Notes: generated from the sequence alone by a model not told the origin. A DNA stretch of 64,000 bases from CALNYZ01 sp942490945 (GCA_942490945.1 CALNYZ010000017.1:488238-552237); one strand, 5' to 3'; shown: positions 47,861 through 57,875, numbered from the stretch's first letter. Program-made: numbers and translations.

Positions 47861-49042
47861 ATGAAAAACCGTTCCATACTCCTGCTGGCGGGCATTCTCC
47901 TGCTTCATGCATATTCCCCCTTATCCGCCCAGTCGGGCAATACCAAGCTGGATAAGTACTTTACAAAAAAGATGGAGAAAGCACATATAATAGGTCTGCA
48001 GGCAGCCAGCATTCAGGACGGAGAACTGGTATGGCAGGGTAGCTATGGCCTGAAAGAATATAAGACCGCAAAGGAGGTAAACGACAGCACCCTTTTCATG
48101 ATTGCATCCTGTTCCAAACCAGTCACAGCCCTTGGAATCATGCTGCTCTTTGACCATGGGAAGCTGGACCTGGATGATCCGGTTAATAACTACCTGCCAT
48201 TCACGATAAGCAATCCAAATCACCCCGATAGTGCCATTACGATCCGCATGCTATTGACCCACACCTCCTCCTTAAACGACAACTGGGATATCCTGACCCC
48301 CCTGTACACCCTTCCGGAGGGCGGTGATTCCCCCCTGGAGCTTTATCACTTCGTGGAGGGATATTTCACCAAGGGAGGAAAGTACTACGATCATGAAGCC
48401 AACTTCCACAGCTTCCCTCCCGCTTCCAAATATGACTATTGTAATATGGGCTTTGTGATACTTGGACTAATAATCGAGCAAATTTCAGGGCTGCCATTCT
48501 CAGATTATATGCAAAAGGAAATATTCAGCCCCCTTCAGATGCATAACTCATACTGGTTCCTGCGGGAGATCCCTCACGATAATATCGCCAGGCCCCACGA
48601 AAAGCATCCCTCCACCAAAAAACATCCCCGGGAGCCTGAGGTTCTGAATCATTATGGTTATGCTGACTTCCCGGATGGACAGCTCAGAACCATTGTATCA
48701 GATTATGCCCAGGTAATCAAATTAATGATCAACGAAGGAAGGATAAATGGCGAGGTATTTATTCATCCCTCTACCGTGAAAGAATTCCTGAGCATCCAGT
48801 ACCCTGAAGTAGCCAAACACCAGGCCATCGCATGGAATTACAACGAATTTGACAACTTCATATACTACCTCCTTATGCCCAGGCTTCCTTCCCATACCGG
48901 GGCCGATCCCGGGGTTGCCACGGTTGTCTCCTTTGATCCGGAAACTCGCAGCGGAGGCATCATCTTTTCCAATTCTCCCACCATCACTTTCAGTGGACAA
49001 AAGATTTTTTACCAGGAAATGATGAAAAAACTGCTGAAATAG
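47861..49042 (+). CDS. Secreted serine hydrolase of the beta-lactamase/class C family, copy 1
   Basis: I start at ATG 47861, where MKNRSILLLAGILLLHAYSP is a clear signal peptide; the open frame extends further upstream without one. The 393-residue protein has the SxxK nucleophile motif in IASCSKPVT (about 85-93), the YxN motif in YDYCNMGFVI (about 190) and a late HTGADPG segment in the place of KTG. It belongs to the penicillin-binding-protein-like hydrolases, often esterases or peptidases; beta-lactam resistance is not implied. A paralogue follows. Confidence 0.88.
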   Translation: MKNRSILLLAGILLLHAYSPLSAQSGNTKLDKYFTKKMEKAHIIGLQAASIQDGELVWQGSYGLKEYKTAKEVNDSTLFMIASCSKPVTALGIMLLFDHGKLDLDDPVNNYLPFTISNPNHPDSAITIRMLLTHTSSLNDNWDILTPLYTLPEGGDSPLELYHFVEGYFTKGGKYYDHEANFHSFPPASKYDYCNMGFVILGLIIEQISGLPFSDYMQKEIFSPLQMHNSYWFLREIPHDNIARPHEKHPSTKKHPREPEVLNHYGYADFPDGQLRTIVSDYAQVIKLMINEGRINGEVFIHPSTVKEFLSIQYPEVAKHQAIAWNYNEFDNFIYYLLMPRLPSHTGADPGVATVVSFDPETRSGGIIFSNSPTITFSGQKIFYQEMMKKLLK

Positions 49043-49125
49043 GTCATTTCATTCCAACTTGCTTAAACAAGTTGCGTCAGTTAGTTGATATGGCTTTGCT
49101 TATATAATCAACTAAACTCCTAATT

Positions 49126-50323
49126 GTGACTAGACTCGTGAATATCGCCTTCATTTTCCTGATCCTTCTGTTATCCTGTAATGTTGCTGCCCAAAAGGAA
49201 AATATCAAACTGGATGACTACTTCTCCAGGAAGATTGGGAAAGCCAAAATCATTGGCACTGCAGGTGGCCAGCATAGGTAATGGCGAGCTTGTCTGGCTT
49301 GGAAGCTATGGAGTGAAGGAATACAACACCGCTGATTCCATTAATGACAGCACCCTGTTTATGATGGCCTCCTGTACGAAACCGGTGACTTCCCTTGGGA
49401 TCATGAAGCTCTATGACCAGGGTAAGCTGGACCTGGATGATGATATCAATGGCTATTTGCCCTTTAGAATATCCAATCCCAATTACCCTCAGGAGAAGAT
49501 CACTTTTCGAATGCTGCTTGCTCACACCTCCTCACTAAGGGATAACTGGGAAATTTATGACTCACTCTATACCCTGCCCGCAGGAGGGGACTCGCCGCTT
49601 GAACTTCAGCAATATATCAGGGATTACTTTACAGAGGGTGGGGAATTTTACTCTTCGACCGAAAACTTTGCCGTAGAAAAGCCCGGAATGAGCTTCAGCT
49701 ACTGCAACATGGGCTATGCCCTGCTGGGAGTTCTCCTGGAACAGATTTCAGGCATGTCGTTCAGTGAGTACATGCACAAGGAGATTTTCCAGCCCCTGCA
49801 GATGAATAATTCCTACTGGTTTTTAAAAGAGATCCCGCATAAGAATATCGCCCATCCCCATGATGTTATTCCGGTGACCGGACCCAGTGTATTGAATCAT
49901 TATGGATTTCCCTCCTTCCCGGATGGTCAGCTCAGAACCACCGCCACGGACTATGCCCAGATTCTGAAATTAATGATCAACAGGGGGAAGGTAAATGAAA
50001 CAACATTTCTGAAAGAAGAAACAATCGACGAATACCTGGAGATCCAATATCCAGAAGTAGCTAAAAACCAGGCTATTGCCTGGAATTATAATGAATTTGA
50101 TGCATTTCTCTATAAAGTGGTCGCTCCCAGGTACCTGTTTATGAGAAAGCTTCCGGCACATTCAGGATATGACCCCGGTATAGAAACTTATGTCGTATTT
50201 GATCCTAAAAAGAAAACCGGGGCCATCATTATCCACAACTCACCAATCATACAGCTTAAAGGAGTGAGGATCTATCACCATATGATCAAGAAGCTATTTA
50301 AAGAAGGCAAGAAATCTTCATAA
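49126..50323 (+). CDS. Secreted serine hydrolase, copy 2, frameshifted
   Basis: A close paralogue of the gene before it. GTG 49126 (or GTG 49138) starts a signal peptide VNIAFIFLILLLSCNVAAQK. One extra base near 49,257 breaks the frame; the second part then runs LQVASIGNGELVWLGSYGVK to the end. SxxK is in MASCTKPVT, YxN in FSYCNMGYAL, and HSGYDPG replaces KTG. Length about 398 residues. The tandem pair arose by duplication and sits between tsf and pyrH, which are adjacent in many genomes. Confidence 0.85.
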
Positions 50324-50390
50324 TCATTATCTACTTTCCTCCCCGGTCATTTACTTGCTTTTTACTACTTTTAAGGAAAATGTACCCTTA

Positions 50391-51098
50391 ATGAGTTACA
50401 AAAGGATTTTACTTAAGCTGAGCGGAGAGGCTCTGATGGCGGACCGGTCTCATGGAATAGACCCGGAAAGGCTGAACGATTATATTGAAGAGATTATTGA
50501 GGTAAACCGCATGGGAACACAGGTGGGAATTGTTATTGGAGGTGGAAACATTTTCCGGGGCATGACCGGGGTTGAGGCCGGGTTTGATCGTGTAAAAGGG
50601 GACTATATGGGCATGCTGGCCACAGTTATAAACGGGCTGGCCCTGAACTCGGCTTTTCAGTCGAAGGGAGTCAAATCAAGACTCTTTACGGCTATTCGCA
50701 TGGAGCCTGTGGCAGAATTTTATTACAAGCCGAAGGTGATTGAGGCCCTGGAGCAAAATGAGATTGTAATTTTCTCAGGGGGGACCGGGAATCCATATTT
50801 CACCACAGATACAGCAGCTACTCTGCGGGCGGTTGAAATGGAAGCCGATGTGGTACTGAAAGGGACCCGGGTAGATGGTGTTTATACAAGCGATCCCGAA
50901 AAGGACCCGGATGCCTTACGCTATGATGAACTAACCTTCGCCGAAGCACTGGATAAGGAATTAAGGATCCTGGATCAAACCGCCTTTACCATGTGCAAGG
51001 AAAATAATTTACCCATTATCGTCTTCAATATGAACGAGAAAGGAAATTTGAAAAATCTTCTTTCGGGAAAAAAAGTTGGAACTTTAATCAAAATTTAG
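50391..51098 (+). CDS. pyrH: UMP kinase
   Basis: I use ATG 50391, giving MSYKRILLKLSGEALMADRS; the frame is open for 12 codons upstream. The 235-residue enzyme has the amino-acid-kinase fold blocks VIGGGNIFRG, GDYMGMLATVINGLAL and FSGGTGNPYFTTDTAA. It phosphorylates UMP to UDP for pyrimidine nucleotide supply. frr follows 31 bases later, the conserved pyrH-frr order. Confidence 0.97.
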   Translation: MSYKRILLKLSGEALMADRSHGIDPERLNDYIEEIIEVNRMGTQVGIVIGGGNIFRGMTGVEAGFDRVKGDYMGMLATVINGLALNSAFQSKGVKSRLFTAIRMEPVAEFYYKPKVIEALEQNEIVIFSGGTGNPYFTTDTAATLRAVEMEADVVLKGTRVDGVYTSDPEKDPDALRYDELTFAEALDKELRILDQTAFTMCKENNLPIIVFNMNEKGNLKNLLSGKKVGTLIKI

Positions 51099-51129
51099 AT
51101 AATTTAGGCGATACGAAAATTCAGAGATC

Positions 51130-51693
51130 ATGAATGAAGAAGTCCAAATGGTCTATGACATGGCCAAAGAGCACATGGAGAAAGCTATTGAGCACCTCGA
51201 TAACGAGCTGATGCGTATCAGGGCAGGCAAAGCCAATGTGCATATTCTGGATGGAGTTATGGTGGATTATTACGGTACTCCAACACCCCTGAACCAGGTG
51301 TCCAATATCAGTACTCCCGATGCCAAAACCATCATGATCCAGCCCTGGGAGAAATCCATGATCGATCCCCTTGAAAAAGCATTGATGAACTCTAATGTGG
51401 GGATTACTCCTTCAAACAACGGCGAAGTGATCCGCCTGATTGTTCCCCAGCTTACTGAGGATCGCCGCCGTGATCTGGTCAAGCAGGTGAAAACAGAAGG
51501 TGAAAATGCACGTGTAAGCGTCAGAAACGCAAGACGCGAGGCTAACGACGAGTATAAAAACATGCAAAAGGATGGCCTCTCAGAAGATGCAGTCAAAATT
51601 GCCGAAGAAAACATTCAGAAGCTTACCGACTCCTTCAATGAAAACATTGAGAAAATCGTTGAAGCAAAGGATAAGGATATTATGACCATCTAA
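51130..51693 (+). CDS. frr: Ribosome recycling factor
   Basis: A 187-residue protein of normal length. ELMRIRAGKANVHILDGVMV, the DYYGTPTPLNQVSNIS block and RRDLVKQVKTEGENARVSVRNARR are family hallmarks. With EF-G it splits the ribosome after termination. Its stop overlaps the end of the convergent OmpA-like gene by four bases. Confidence 0.97.
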   Translation: MNEEVQMVYDMAKEHMEKAIEHLDNELMRIRAGKANVHILDGVMVDYYGTPTPLNQVSNISTPDAKTIMIQPWEKSMIDPLEKALMNSNVGITPSNNGEVIRLIVPQLTEDRRRDLVKQVKTEGENARVSVRNARREANDEYKNMQKDGLSEDAVKIAEENIQKLTDSFNENIEKIVEAKDKDIMTI

Positions 51694-52688
51694 AGTTCAA
51701 GAATCCTGAACACCTCTGAAAGATCGGGTGAAAGGATTATCTCGGTACGGCGGTTCTTCCTTCTTGCCTCCGGAGTATCGGCCGGATCCACCGGCAAAAA
51801 TTCACCCCTTCCTGCTACTGTGAAGCGCGTGGGGTCTATGCCGGAGCCGTCCAGCAAAATTCTGACTATGGAAGTGGCCCTCAAAACACTTAAGTCCCAG
51901 TTATCTTTAATGGACGATCCCTTTCTGAATGGAACATCATCCGTGTGACCCTCAATCATAATTTCGATATCCGGATTCCTGGCCAGAACCTGCGAGAGCT
52001 GTCTTAATGCCTGTACACCGTTGGGATCCACCACTGTACTTCCTGATTGAAACAGTAACTTCTCGTCCATGGATACATACACCTTCCCATTTTTCCGGGT
52101 TACAGAGAGTCCCTGTCCTTCAAACCCCATCAGGGCCTCGGCTACCTTTTCCCGCAGATCATCCAGTATCCTGTCTTTCTGATAAAGCATTTCCTCCATC
52201 TCCATCAGCCTTGCATTCCTGGCTTCAAGCTCTGCCTGGAGACGGTTTACATCCTGACGCTGACCGGCTACATTTGCCTCCAGCTCTTTTAGCAGCCTTT
52301 CTTTGTTGTTCAGATCCTCCTGTGTGGCCTGCAACTCATTCAGCAGTCTGCGGGTCTCTCTTGCATTTCCTCGCAGCAGAGCATCATGGGTAGCCTGAAG
52401 ATCAGTGTATTTTCTCTCCAGCTCAGCAATCTCCTTTTCCAGCTCCACAACCTGTGTGTGAATCCTGATGCTGTCCTCAGTTAGTTTTCTCTGCGCTTCT
52501 GCAACCTGGTCAATCTTTGACCTCATCTCCCGGTTTTCGACTGTAAGCTGTTCATTCTCGGCCATCAGATCATCACGTTCACCCTGAAGGGAGTTACTTT
52601 TCTCGGAAAGCTGAGTGAATTCAGCTGCAGGGACACAGGATGCAAGAAGTGCCAGTGCTATTAGTATATAAAAAATCCTCTTCATCAT
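51690..52688 (-). CDS. Coiled-coil OmpA-family lipoprotein
   Basis: ATG 52688 (or the next ATG, 52685) starts a lipoprotein signal, MKRIFYILIALALLASC, with lipobox LASC. About 35-195 form one long coiled coil (many heptads of Glu, Leu, Gln). The C-terminal OmpA domain, about 205-330, has IMIEGHTDDVPFRKGSSIKD and the RGEFLPVDPADTPEARRKNR peptidoglycan contacts. It probably spans from outer membrane to cell wall, like other envelope-anchored coiled-coil OmpA proteins. Confidence 0.88.
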   Translation of the reverse strand: MMKRIFYILIALALLASCVPAAEFTQLSEKSNSLQGERDDLMAENEQLTVENREMRSKIDQVAEAQRKLTEDSIRIHTQVVELEKEIAELERKYTDLQATHDALLRGNARETRRLLNELQATQEDLNNKERLLKELEANVAGQRQDVNRLQAELEARNARLMEMEEMLYQKDRILDDLREKVAEALMGFEGQGLSVTRKNGKVYVSMDEKLLFQSGSTVVDPNGVQALRQLSQVLARNPDIEIMIEGHTDDVPFRKGSSIKDNWDLSVLRATSIVRILLDGSGIDPTRFTVAGRGEFLPVDPADTPEARRKNRRTEIILSPDLSEVFRILEL

Positions 52689-52792
52689 ATTTACATAACG
52701 GTTCAATTGAGGAAAATTACATAAAAATGGGGGTCTAAGTTTGCCATTTTATCCCCACGCTTGTTTAAGATATTAACATCCATAATTATTTG

Positions 52793-52800
52793 TAACTTTG
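52793..52800 (+). promoter_or_regulatory. Bacteroidota -7 promoter element before dxs
   Basis: TAACTTTG fits TAnnTTTG, about 19 bases before the dxs start. A good -33 TTG at the right distance is not evident, so this is weaker than the rplM promoter. Confidence 0.5.
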
Positions 52801-52818
52801 CAGCAGCGAAAATAGGTG

Positions 52819-54750
52819 ATGTCAGAGACTGGGGGATCATATAAATTACTCGAAAGCATAGGGAGTCCGGACGACATGAAGTCCTTGACCCCTGAACAGT
52901 TACATCAGCTCAGTTCAGAGCTTCGACAATTTATCATTGAGGTTGTCTCGACCAATCCGGGACACTTTGGTGCAAGTCTTGGTGTGGTAGAACTTACTGT
53001 AGCCCTTCATCATGTTTTCAATACACCCTACGACCAGATTATATGGGATGTGGGCCACCAGGCCTACGGTCATAAAATTCTTACCGGACGAAGGGAGGTT
53101 TTCCATACCAACAGAAAATATGGAGGAATCAGCGGATTTCCCAAGCCTTCTGAAAGTAAATATGATGCTTTTGGGGTGGGGCACTCCTCTACTTCTATTT
53201 CGGCTGCCCTTGGAATGGCTGCAGGTAATGATTACCGTGAAGAGCCGGATCGCCAGGTAGTTGCAGTTATTGGGGATGGTGCCCTGAGCGGAGGTATAGC
53301 TTATGAAGCGCTGAACAATGCCGGTCATGCCGGCAAAAACCTGCTGGTGATCCTGAATGACAACAATATTTCCATCGACCCGAGCGTCGGTGCCATGAAG
53401 GATTATCTGCTTGACATTACCGCCTCCAAATCCTATAACAAGGTTAAAAACGATGTATGGAACCTGCTGGGTTACCTGAACAAGATAGCTCCGCATGCCC
53501 GTAATTATGCCCAGAAGATTGAGAATGCCATCAAATCCATTCTTCTCAAACAGAGTAATCTTTTCGAGTCCCTCAACTTCCGGTATTTTGGCCCGGTCGA
53601 CGGGCATGATGTGCTCCACCTGACCGAGATCCTGAAGGATATGAAAGATATCCCCGGCCCCAAGCTTCTGCATGTGATTACACAGAAGGGCAAAGGATTT
53701 GCCATGGCCGAGGAGAACCAGACGGAATTCCATGCTCCTGGCAAGTTTAATATTCAAACCGGGGAGATTATTCATAAGGTCCAGGACGGGCCCCAGCCCC
53801 CGCTTTACCAGGATGTGTTTGGCGAGACCATTCTTGAACTGGCAAAAAGCAACAAGAAAATAATCGGAATCACTCCTGCCATGCCCACCGGGTCATCCCT
53901 CAAGACCATGATGGATGAGATGCCCGACCGTACCTATGATGTAGGGATAGCAGAGCAGCATGCGGTTACCTTTTCAGCTGGACTTGCCGCAACAGGTATG
54001 ATCCCTTTCTGTAACATCTACTCCTCCTTTATGCAACGCGCCTATGACCAGGTGATTCATGATGTGGCCATTCAGAATTTACCGGTGGTCTTTTTCCTGG
54101 ATCGGGCCGGACTGGTAGGATCGGATGGAGCTACGCATCATGGTGCGTACGACCTGGCATTTTTCAGGTGTATTCCGGGAATGACCATTGCCTCACCCCT
54201 CAACGAGGTGGAAATGCGGAATATGATGTATACGGCCCAACTAGGACCAGAGGGACCTATGGTGATACGTTATCCCAGGGGACGGGGTGTGACGGTGGAT
54301 TGGAAACAGCCTTTCAAGGAGATCGAGGTGGGAAAAGGACAACAATTGAAAGATGGATCTGATATGGCCATTCTTTCACTTGGCCCCATTGGAAAAGAAG
54401 CCTCCAGGGCCATTGAATCCCTTGAAAAAGAACACATCAGTGTTGCTCATTTCGATATGCGTTTCCTGAAACCCCTGGACAATAAATTACTGAAAAATAT
54501 CTTCTCAAGGTTCGATAAGATCATTACCCTGGAAGATGCCTCTATTGTGGGTGGACTGGGAAGTGCCGTGATTGAATACATGAACGACAACAGCTACAAA
54601 GCCAAGGTTCTCCGCCTGGGTATCCCCGACCGCTTTGTGGAGCACGGGACACAGGAAGAGCTTTACGCAGAGTGCGGATTTGATGCTACTGGCATTGAAG
54701 CTGCGGCACGTAACCTGGTGCGTTCGAAGATCCTCACGAGGGCCATGTAA
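52819..54750 (+). CDS. dxs: 1-deoxy-D-xylulose-5-phosphate synthase
   Basis: A 643-residue thiamine-diphosphate enzyme, the first step of the MEP isoprenoid pathway. The N-terminal part has NPGHFGASLGVVELTVALHH, DVGHQAYGHKILTGR and the ThDP motif GDGALSGGIAYEALNNAG; the transketolase core includes EQHAVTFSAGLAA and DRAGLVGSDGATHHG. I take ATG 52819; a GTG one codon earlier is equally open. Length is normal and the frame is intact. Confidence 0.97.
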   Translation: MSETGGSYKLLESIGSPDDMKSLTPEQLHQLSSELRQFIIEVVSTNPGHFGASLGVVELTVALHHVFNTPYDQIIWDVGHQAYGHKILTGRREVFHTNRKYGGISGFPKPSESKYDAFGVGHSSTSISAALGMAAGNDYREEPDRQVVAVIGDGALSGGIAYEALNNAGHAGKNLLVILNDNNISIDPSVGAMKDYLLDITASKSYNKVKNDVWNLLGYLNKIAPHARNYAQKIENAIKSILLKQSNLFESLNFRYFGPVDGHDVLHLTEILKDMKDIPGPKLLHVITQKGKGFAMAEENQTEFHAPGKFNIQTGEIIHKVQDGPQPPLYQDVFGETILELAKSNKKIIGITPAMPTGSSLKTMMDEMPDRTYDVGIAEQHAVTFSAGLAATGMIPFCNIYSSFMQRAYDQVIHDVAIQNLPVVFFLDRAGLVGSDGATHHGAYDLAFFRCIPGMTIASPLNEVEMRNMMYTAQLGPEGPMVIRYPRGRGVTVDWKQPFKEIEVGKGQQLKDGSDMAILSLGPIGKEASRAIESLEKEHISVAHFDMRFLKPLDNKLLKNIFSRFDKIITLEDASIVGGLGSAVIEYMNDNSYKAKVLRLGIPDRFVEHGTQEELYAECGFDATGIEAAARNLVRSKILTRAM

Positions 54751-54878
54751 GGCCGTAAAGTCAAATCTCATTCTTCGCAAATGTTAAAACGCAGCTGAAC
54801 CTAGTGCTGCGCACTAGCTAAGGCTGCTTAAATAACACTTGCTTCAGTATACGAAAAGGCCTTACAGGCGGTGAAAAA

Positions 54879-54906
54879 GAAAGCCTGAAGGTTAGTTCAG
54901 GCTTTC
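54879..54906 (-). terminator. Terminator of the lipoprotein gene
   Basis: GAAAGCCTGAA and TTCAGGCTTTC form an 11-bp perfect stem with a six-base loop. Read on the minus strand it is followed by TTCTTTTTC, so it fits the end of the gene that stops at 54,934. Confidence 0.8.
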
Positions 54907-54933
54907 AGTTAGAATTTTGGTATTGGTTATGGC

Positions 54934-55749
54934 TTAATGGCACTCCATATCGACCAGTCCATTGGCATAGGAATCCCAACAGTGCCACAATTCATCCTCA
55001 AAGTAGGCCGGGGCTTTCACCCGCCCTTCGATGGTAGTGGTGTTCCATTCTATGTTGGTCATACCTTCTGACATTGAAATGGTATAAGCGCCATCATATA
55101 CTGCATCGGGATTATATACCCACATAATGTAACTTCCGGTCTCTTCCTGATCTGCTTCCATATAGGTGTAGGTCAGATCCGCGGCTTCGGTCTCAAAGTC
55201 TTTATTCCAGGCAACCTCAAGTACAGAATTGGTACCTTCCTTGTAGAAAGTCCAGTCGGCTCTGGTATGGTCGTAACGTACCACCCCATCAAACCACTTG
55301 ACTCCCTGGTTGGGCAGAGAGGCCATGGAGATGATCATTTCCATGGAGAACTCTTCATTGTTGAGTCTTGTTCCGGTGAGTGTAGCCAGGTAATTAAGGC
55401 CGTTCAGCGGATACTCAAAGGACCACTCCCAGGTATTGTCGCCCAGATATTCGGGTGTCAGAGAAAGGGCATGGCTATAAGCAGCTACGGGAAGCGCGGA
55501 TACCAGGGCTGCCGAAGCATGCCAGAAGCTAACCGTGGTGTAGGATAAAACGAAATTCACATAGCTCGCTTCACTACTTTTCATGCCTGCCGGGGCGGTA
55601 GCAAAATCGGAAAAATCCATCATCATGGATTCCGCCGGCGGTAGATCGGGACGATCTTCAAGGGGTTCCTTATCACAAGAAGTTGTTGTAAATAAAATTG
55701 TTGCAGCCAGGGTCACCAGGGCTGTCACTCTCAATTGCTTTCTCATCAC
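54934..55749 (-). CDS. Hypothetical lipoprotein
   Basis: A 271-residue protein with a lipoprotein signal (LRVTALVTLAATILFTTTSC, lipobox near residue 25). The mature part is rich in Trp, Tyr and acidic residues, and alternating strands suggest a beta-sandwich or barrel (YLGDNTWEWSFEYPLNGLNY, WTFYKEGTNSVLEVAWN). I do not recognise the family. It has its own terminator and lies between dxs and the aldehyde dehydrogenase gene. Confidence 0.8.
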   Translation of the reverse strand: MMRKQLRVTALVTLAATILFTTTSCDKEPLEDRPDLPPAESMMMDFSDFATAPAGMKSSEASYVNFVLSYTTVSFWHASAALVSALPVAAYSHALSLTPEYLGDNTWEWSFEYPLNGLNYLATLTGTRLNNEEFSMEMIISMASLPNQGVKWFDGVVRYDHTRADWTFYKEGTNSVLEVAWNKDFETEAADLTYTYMEADQEETGSYIMWVYNPDAVYDGAYTISMSEGMTNIEWNTTTIEGRVKAPAYFEDELWHCWDSYANGLVDMECH

Positions 55750-55847
55750 TTCTTCTTTTTATAGTTCTTCACTCAGTAATATACGTTTCAACGCTGCCAT
55801 AGTTTCAAATATTGTACCATCCTCTTATTTGAAAAACTGGCATAAAA

Positions 55848-55881
55848 AAAGGAAACCTGCCAATTACAACAGGCTTCCTTT
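55848..55881 (-). terminator. Probable terminator downstream of the aldehyde dehydrogenase gene
   Basis: AAAGGAAACCTG and CAGGCTTCCTTT form a stem with one mismatch; on the minus strand a T run follows. Confidence 0.65.
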
Positions 55882-55890
55882 ATAAACTAT

Positions 55891-55970
55891 GTTCACCAGG
55901 GGTGTTGGATGAGGAGCCTTAGCGGATGCGAAGCATACGGTTAAGCGATGAAAACAACGCCCCTGTGAAC
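55891..55970. repeat. Long imperfect inverted repeat after the aldehyde dehydrogenase stop
   Basis: GTTCACCAGGGGTGTTG (55891-55907) pairs with CAACGCCCCTGTGAAC (55955-55970), with one bulged base and one mismatch. The loop is 47 bases. The element touches the stop codon of the gene and is separate from the terminator beside it. Confidence 0.65.
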
Positions 55971-57530
55971 CTATAGGTCAAACTTGATTCCCTGTGCCAG
56001 GGGCAGATCGGTTCCGTAGTTGATGGTGTTGGTTTGCCTACGCATATAGGCTTTCCATGCATCCGATCCGGATTCACGGCCACCACCGGTCTCCTTCTCA
56101 CCACCAAATGCTCCGCCAATCTCAGCTCCCGAGGTACCGATATTTACATTGGCAATCCCGCAATCGGAACCCATACCCGACAGAAACTGTTCAGCCTCTC
56201 TGAGGTTCAGGGTAAAGATGGCCGAGGAGAGTCCCTGCGGTACATCGTTATTCAATGCAATGGCCTCATCAATGCTACCGTATTTGATGAGATACAGCAG
56301 GGGAGCAAAAGTTTCATCCTGTACGATCTGATAGCTGTTCTTTACTTCGGCAAGTGCAGGAACCACATAGGTTCCAGATTTATATTCACCACCTTTCAGA
56401 ACATCACCGCCATAAACAATGGTGCCGCCCTCCTTTTTTACTTTCTTGATAGCATCGCGAAAAAGATCCACAGCTATGGTGTCCACAACCGGTCCCACCA
56501 GTACCTGCTCATCCAGGGGATTCCCGATCCGTGTGCTTACCTGTTTGTAAGCTCTGACCAGTCTGGCCTTCACCTCTTCATATACGGATTTGTGAATGAT
56601 GACGCGACGGGTAGAGGTGCAACGCTGTCCGGCTGTTCCTACGGCGCCAAAAACTATGGCCGGAATGGCCAGATCCAGGTCGGCATGCTCCGAAACAATC
56701 AGGGCATTGTTTCCGCCCAGCTCCATGATCGCACTTCCAAGGCGTTCTCCAACGATCCCTGAAATATGTTTTCCTACCCTTGTGGAACCTGTAACTGAGA
56801 AGAGGGGGATTCTGCGGTCGGCGGCAAAATTATCGCCCATAACCGATGATTTTGCAACCACCAGGTTAAAGACGCCTTCAGGCACATTGTTCTCTTTCAA
56901 TACTTTTGTAATGATATTCTGGATAGCAATAGCCGTGAGCGGAGTTTTCGAGCTTGGTTTCCAGACCACCACATCCCCGGCAATGGCTGCAATCATGGCA
57001 TTCCAGGCCCAGACTGCCACCGGAAAATTAAAGGCTGTCACCAGGCCAAGGATTCCCAGTGGATGGTACTGGTCATACATGCGGTGCTGCGGGCGCTCAC
57101 TCTGCATGGTATATCCATACAACTGGCGTGACTGTCCCACTGCAAAGTCACAAATATCAATCATCTCCTGTACTTCGCCCAGGCCTTCCTGGTAAATCTT
57201 TCCCATTTCCAGGGTCACCAGTAACCCCAGGTCTTCTTTAGATTCACGCAGCGCCAGGCCAATCTGCCTGACAACTTCTCCCCTGTGGGGCGCAGGAACT
57301 GATTTCCACACAGAAAAAGCCTCTTCAGCTTTATTGATTACAGCTTCATAATCTTCTGCAGTGGCATTGCTGACTTTTGCAATAAGTTCCCCGTCGATAG
57401 GTGAAAGAGATGATGTAATATCTCCTTTGGTATCAAACCACTTCTGACCAGTAGTTGCTCCAGGGTTTACATCTTTGATTCCCAAACGATTTAATACCTG
57501 TTGTGCCTGCTCTTTGTACTCCTTTTTCAT
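55971..57530 (-). CDS. ALDH7-family aldehyde dehydrogenase (antiquitin-like)
   Basis: A 519-residue enzyme. AFNFPVAVWAWNAMIAAIAG, VTGSTRVGKHISGIVGERLG, the catalytic Glu in MELGGNNALIVSEHADL and the catalytic Cys in GTAGQRCTSTRRVIIH are in order, and the end GGEKETGGGRESGSDAWKAY with LPLAQGIKF is the ALDH7 signature. Family members oxidise alpha-aminoadipate semialdehyde in lysine breakdown, so that is the first guess. No lysine genes are next to it. Confidence 0.9.
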   Translation of the reverse strand: MKKEYKEQAQQVLNRLGIKDVNPGATTGQKWFDTKGDITSSLSPIDGELIAKVSNATAEDYEAVINKAEEAFSVWKSVPAPHRGEVVRQIGLALRESKEDLGLLVTLEMGKIYQEGLGEVQEMIDICDFAVGQSRQLYGYTMQSERPQHRMYDQYHPLGILGLVTAFNFPVAVWAWNAMIAAIAGDVVVWKPSSKTPLTAIAIQNIITKVLKENNVPEGVFNLVVAKSSVMGDNFAADRRIPLFSVTGSTRVGKHISGIVGERLGSAIMELGGNNALIVSEHADLDLAIPAIVFGAVGTAGQRCTSTRRVIIHKSVYEEVKARLVRAYKQVSTRIGNPLDEQVLVGPVVDTIAVDLFRDAIKKVKKEGGTIVYGGDVLKGGEYKSGTYVVPALAEVKNSYQIVQDETFAPLLYLIKYGSIDEAIALNNDVPQGLSSAIFTLNLREAEQFLSGMGSDCGIANVNIGTSGAEIGGAFGGEKETGGGRESGSDAWKAYMRRQTNTINYGTDLPLAQGIKFDL

Positions 57531-57670
57531 GCTATTTGTGTTTGATATTTTAGACCAACAAATTTAACAATGGATTGTCTCATAAAAGATATTTAAGAAC
57601 ATGATCCCGGCAGATTCCTGACAGGCTTGGCAATTATCGTGAAAAGCATTAACTTCGCTCCGCTTTTTAG

Positions 57671-57875
57671 GTCACGATATGTGACATAGTTCTTAAAGTA
57701 GTTAAACACACATTGCCCAGGTGGCAGGACCGACCGTTAAGAAAATGTCTGGTGGACATTTTTAGGGAGGGGCCAGCATGCAGAGCAGGCCAATTCCGCC
57801 ACCCAGCTTAATAAAGATAAGTCACGATATGTGACATAGTTCTTAAAGTAGTTAAACACACATTGCCCAGGTGGC
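57671..57875 (+). repeat. 55-bp perfect direct repeat, second copy running into tRNA-Leu
   Basis: Bases 57671-57725 and 57821-57875 are identical. Each begins with the palindrome GTCACGATATGTGAC, continues TTCTTAAAGTAG and ends with GCCCAGGTGGC, the first 11 bases of the tRNA. Between them, at about 57790-57804, lies CAATTCCGCCACCCA, the reverse complement of tRNA positions near 57869-57882 apart from one end base. The spacer is otherwise unremarkable. Confidence 0.9.

Noticed and set aside
47861..50323. Beta-lactamase resistance genes
   Set aside because: The SxxK/YxN motifs are shared with many esterases and peptidases and the KTG box is not canonical, so a resistance call is not supported.
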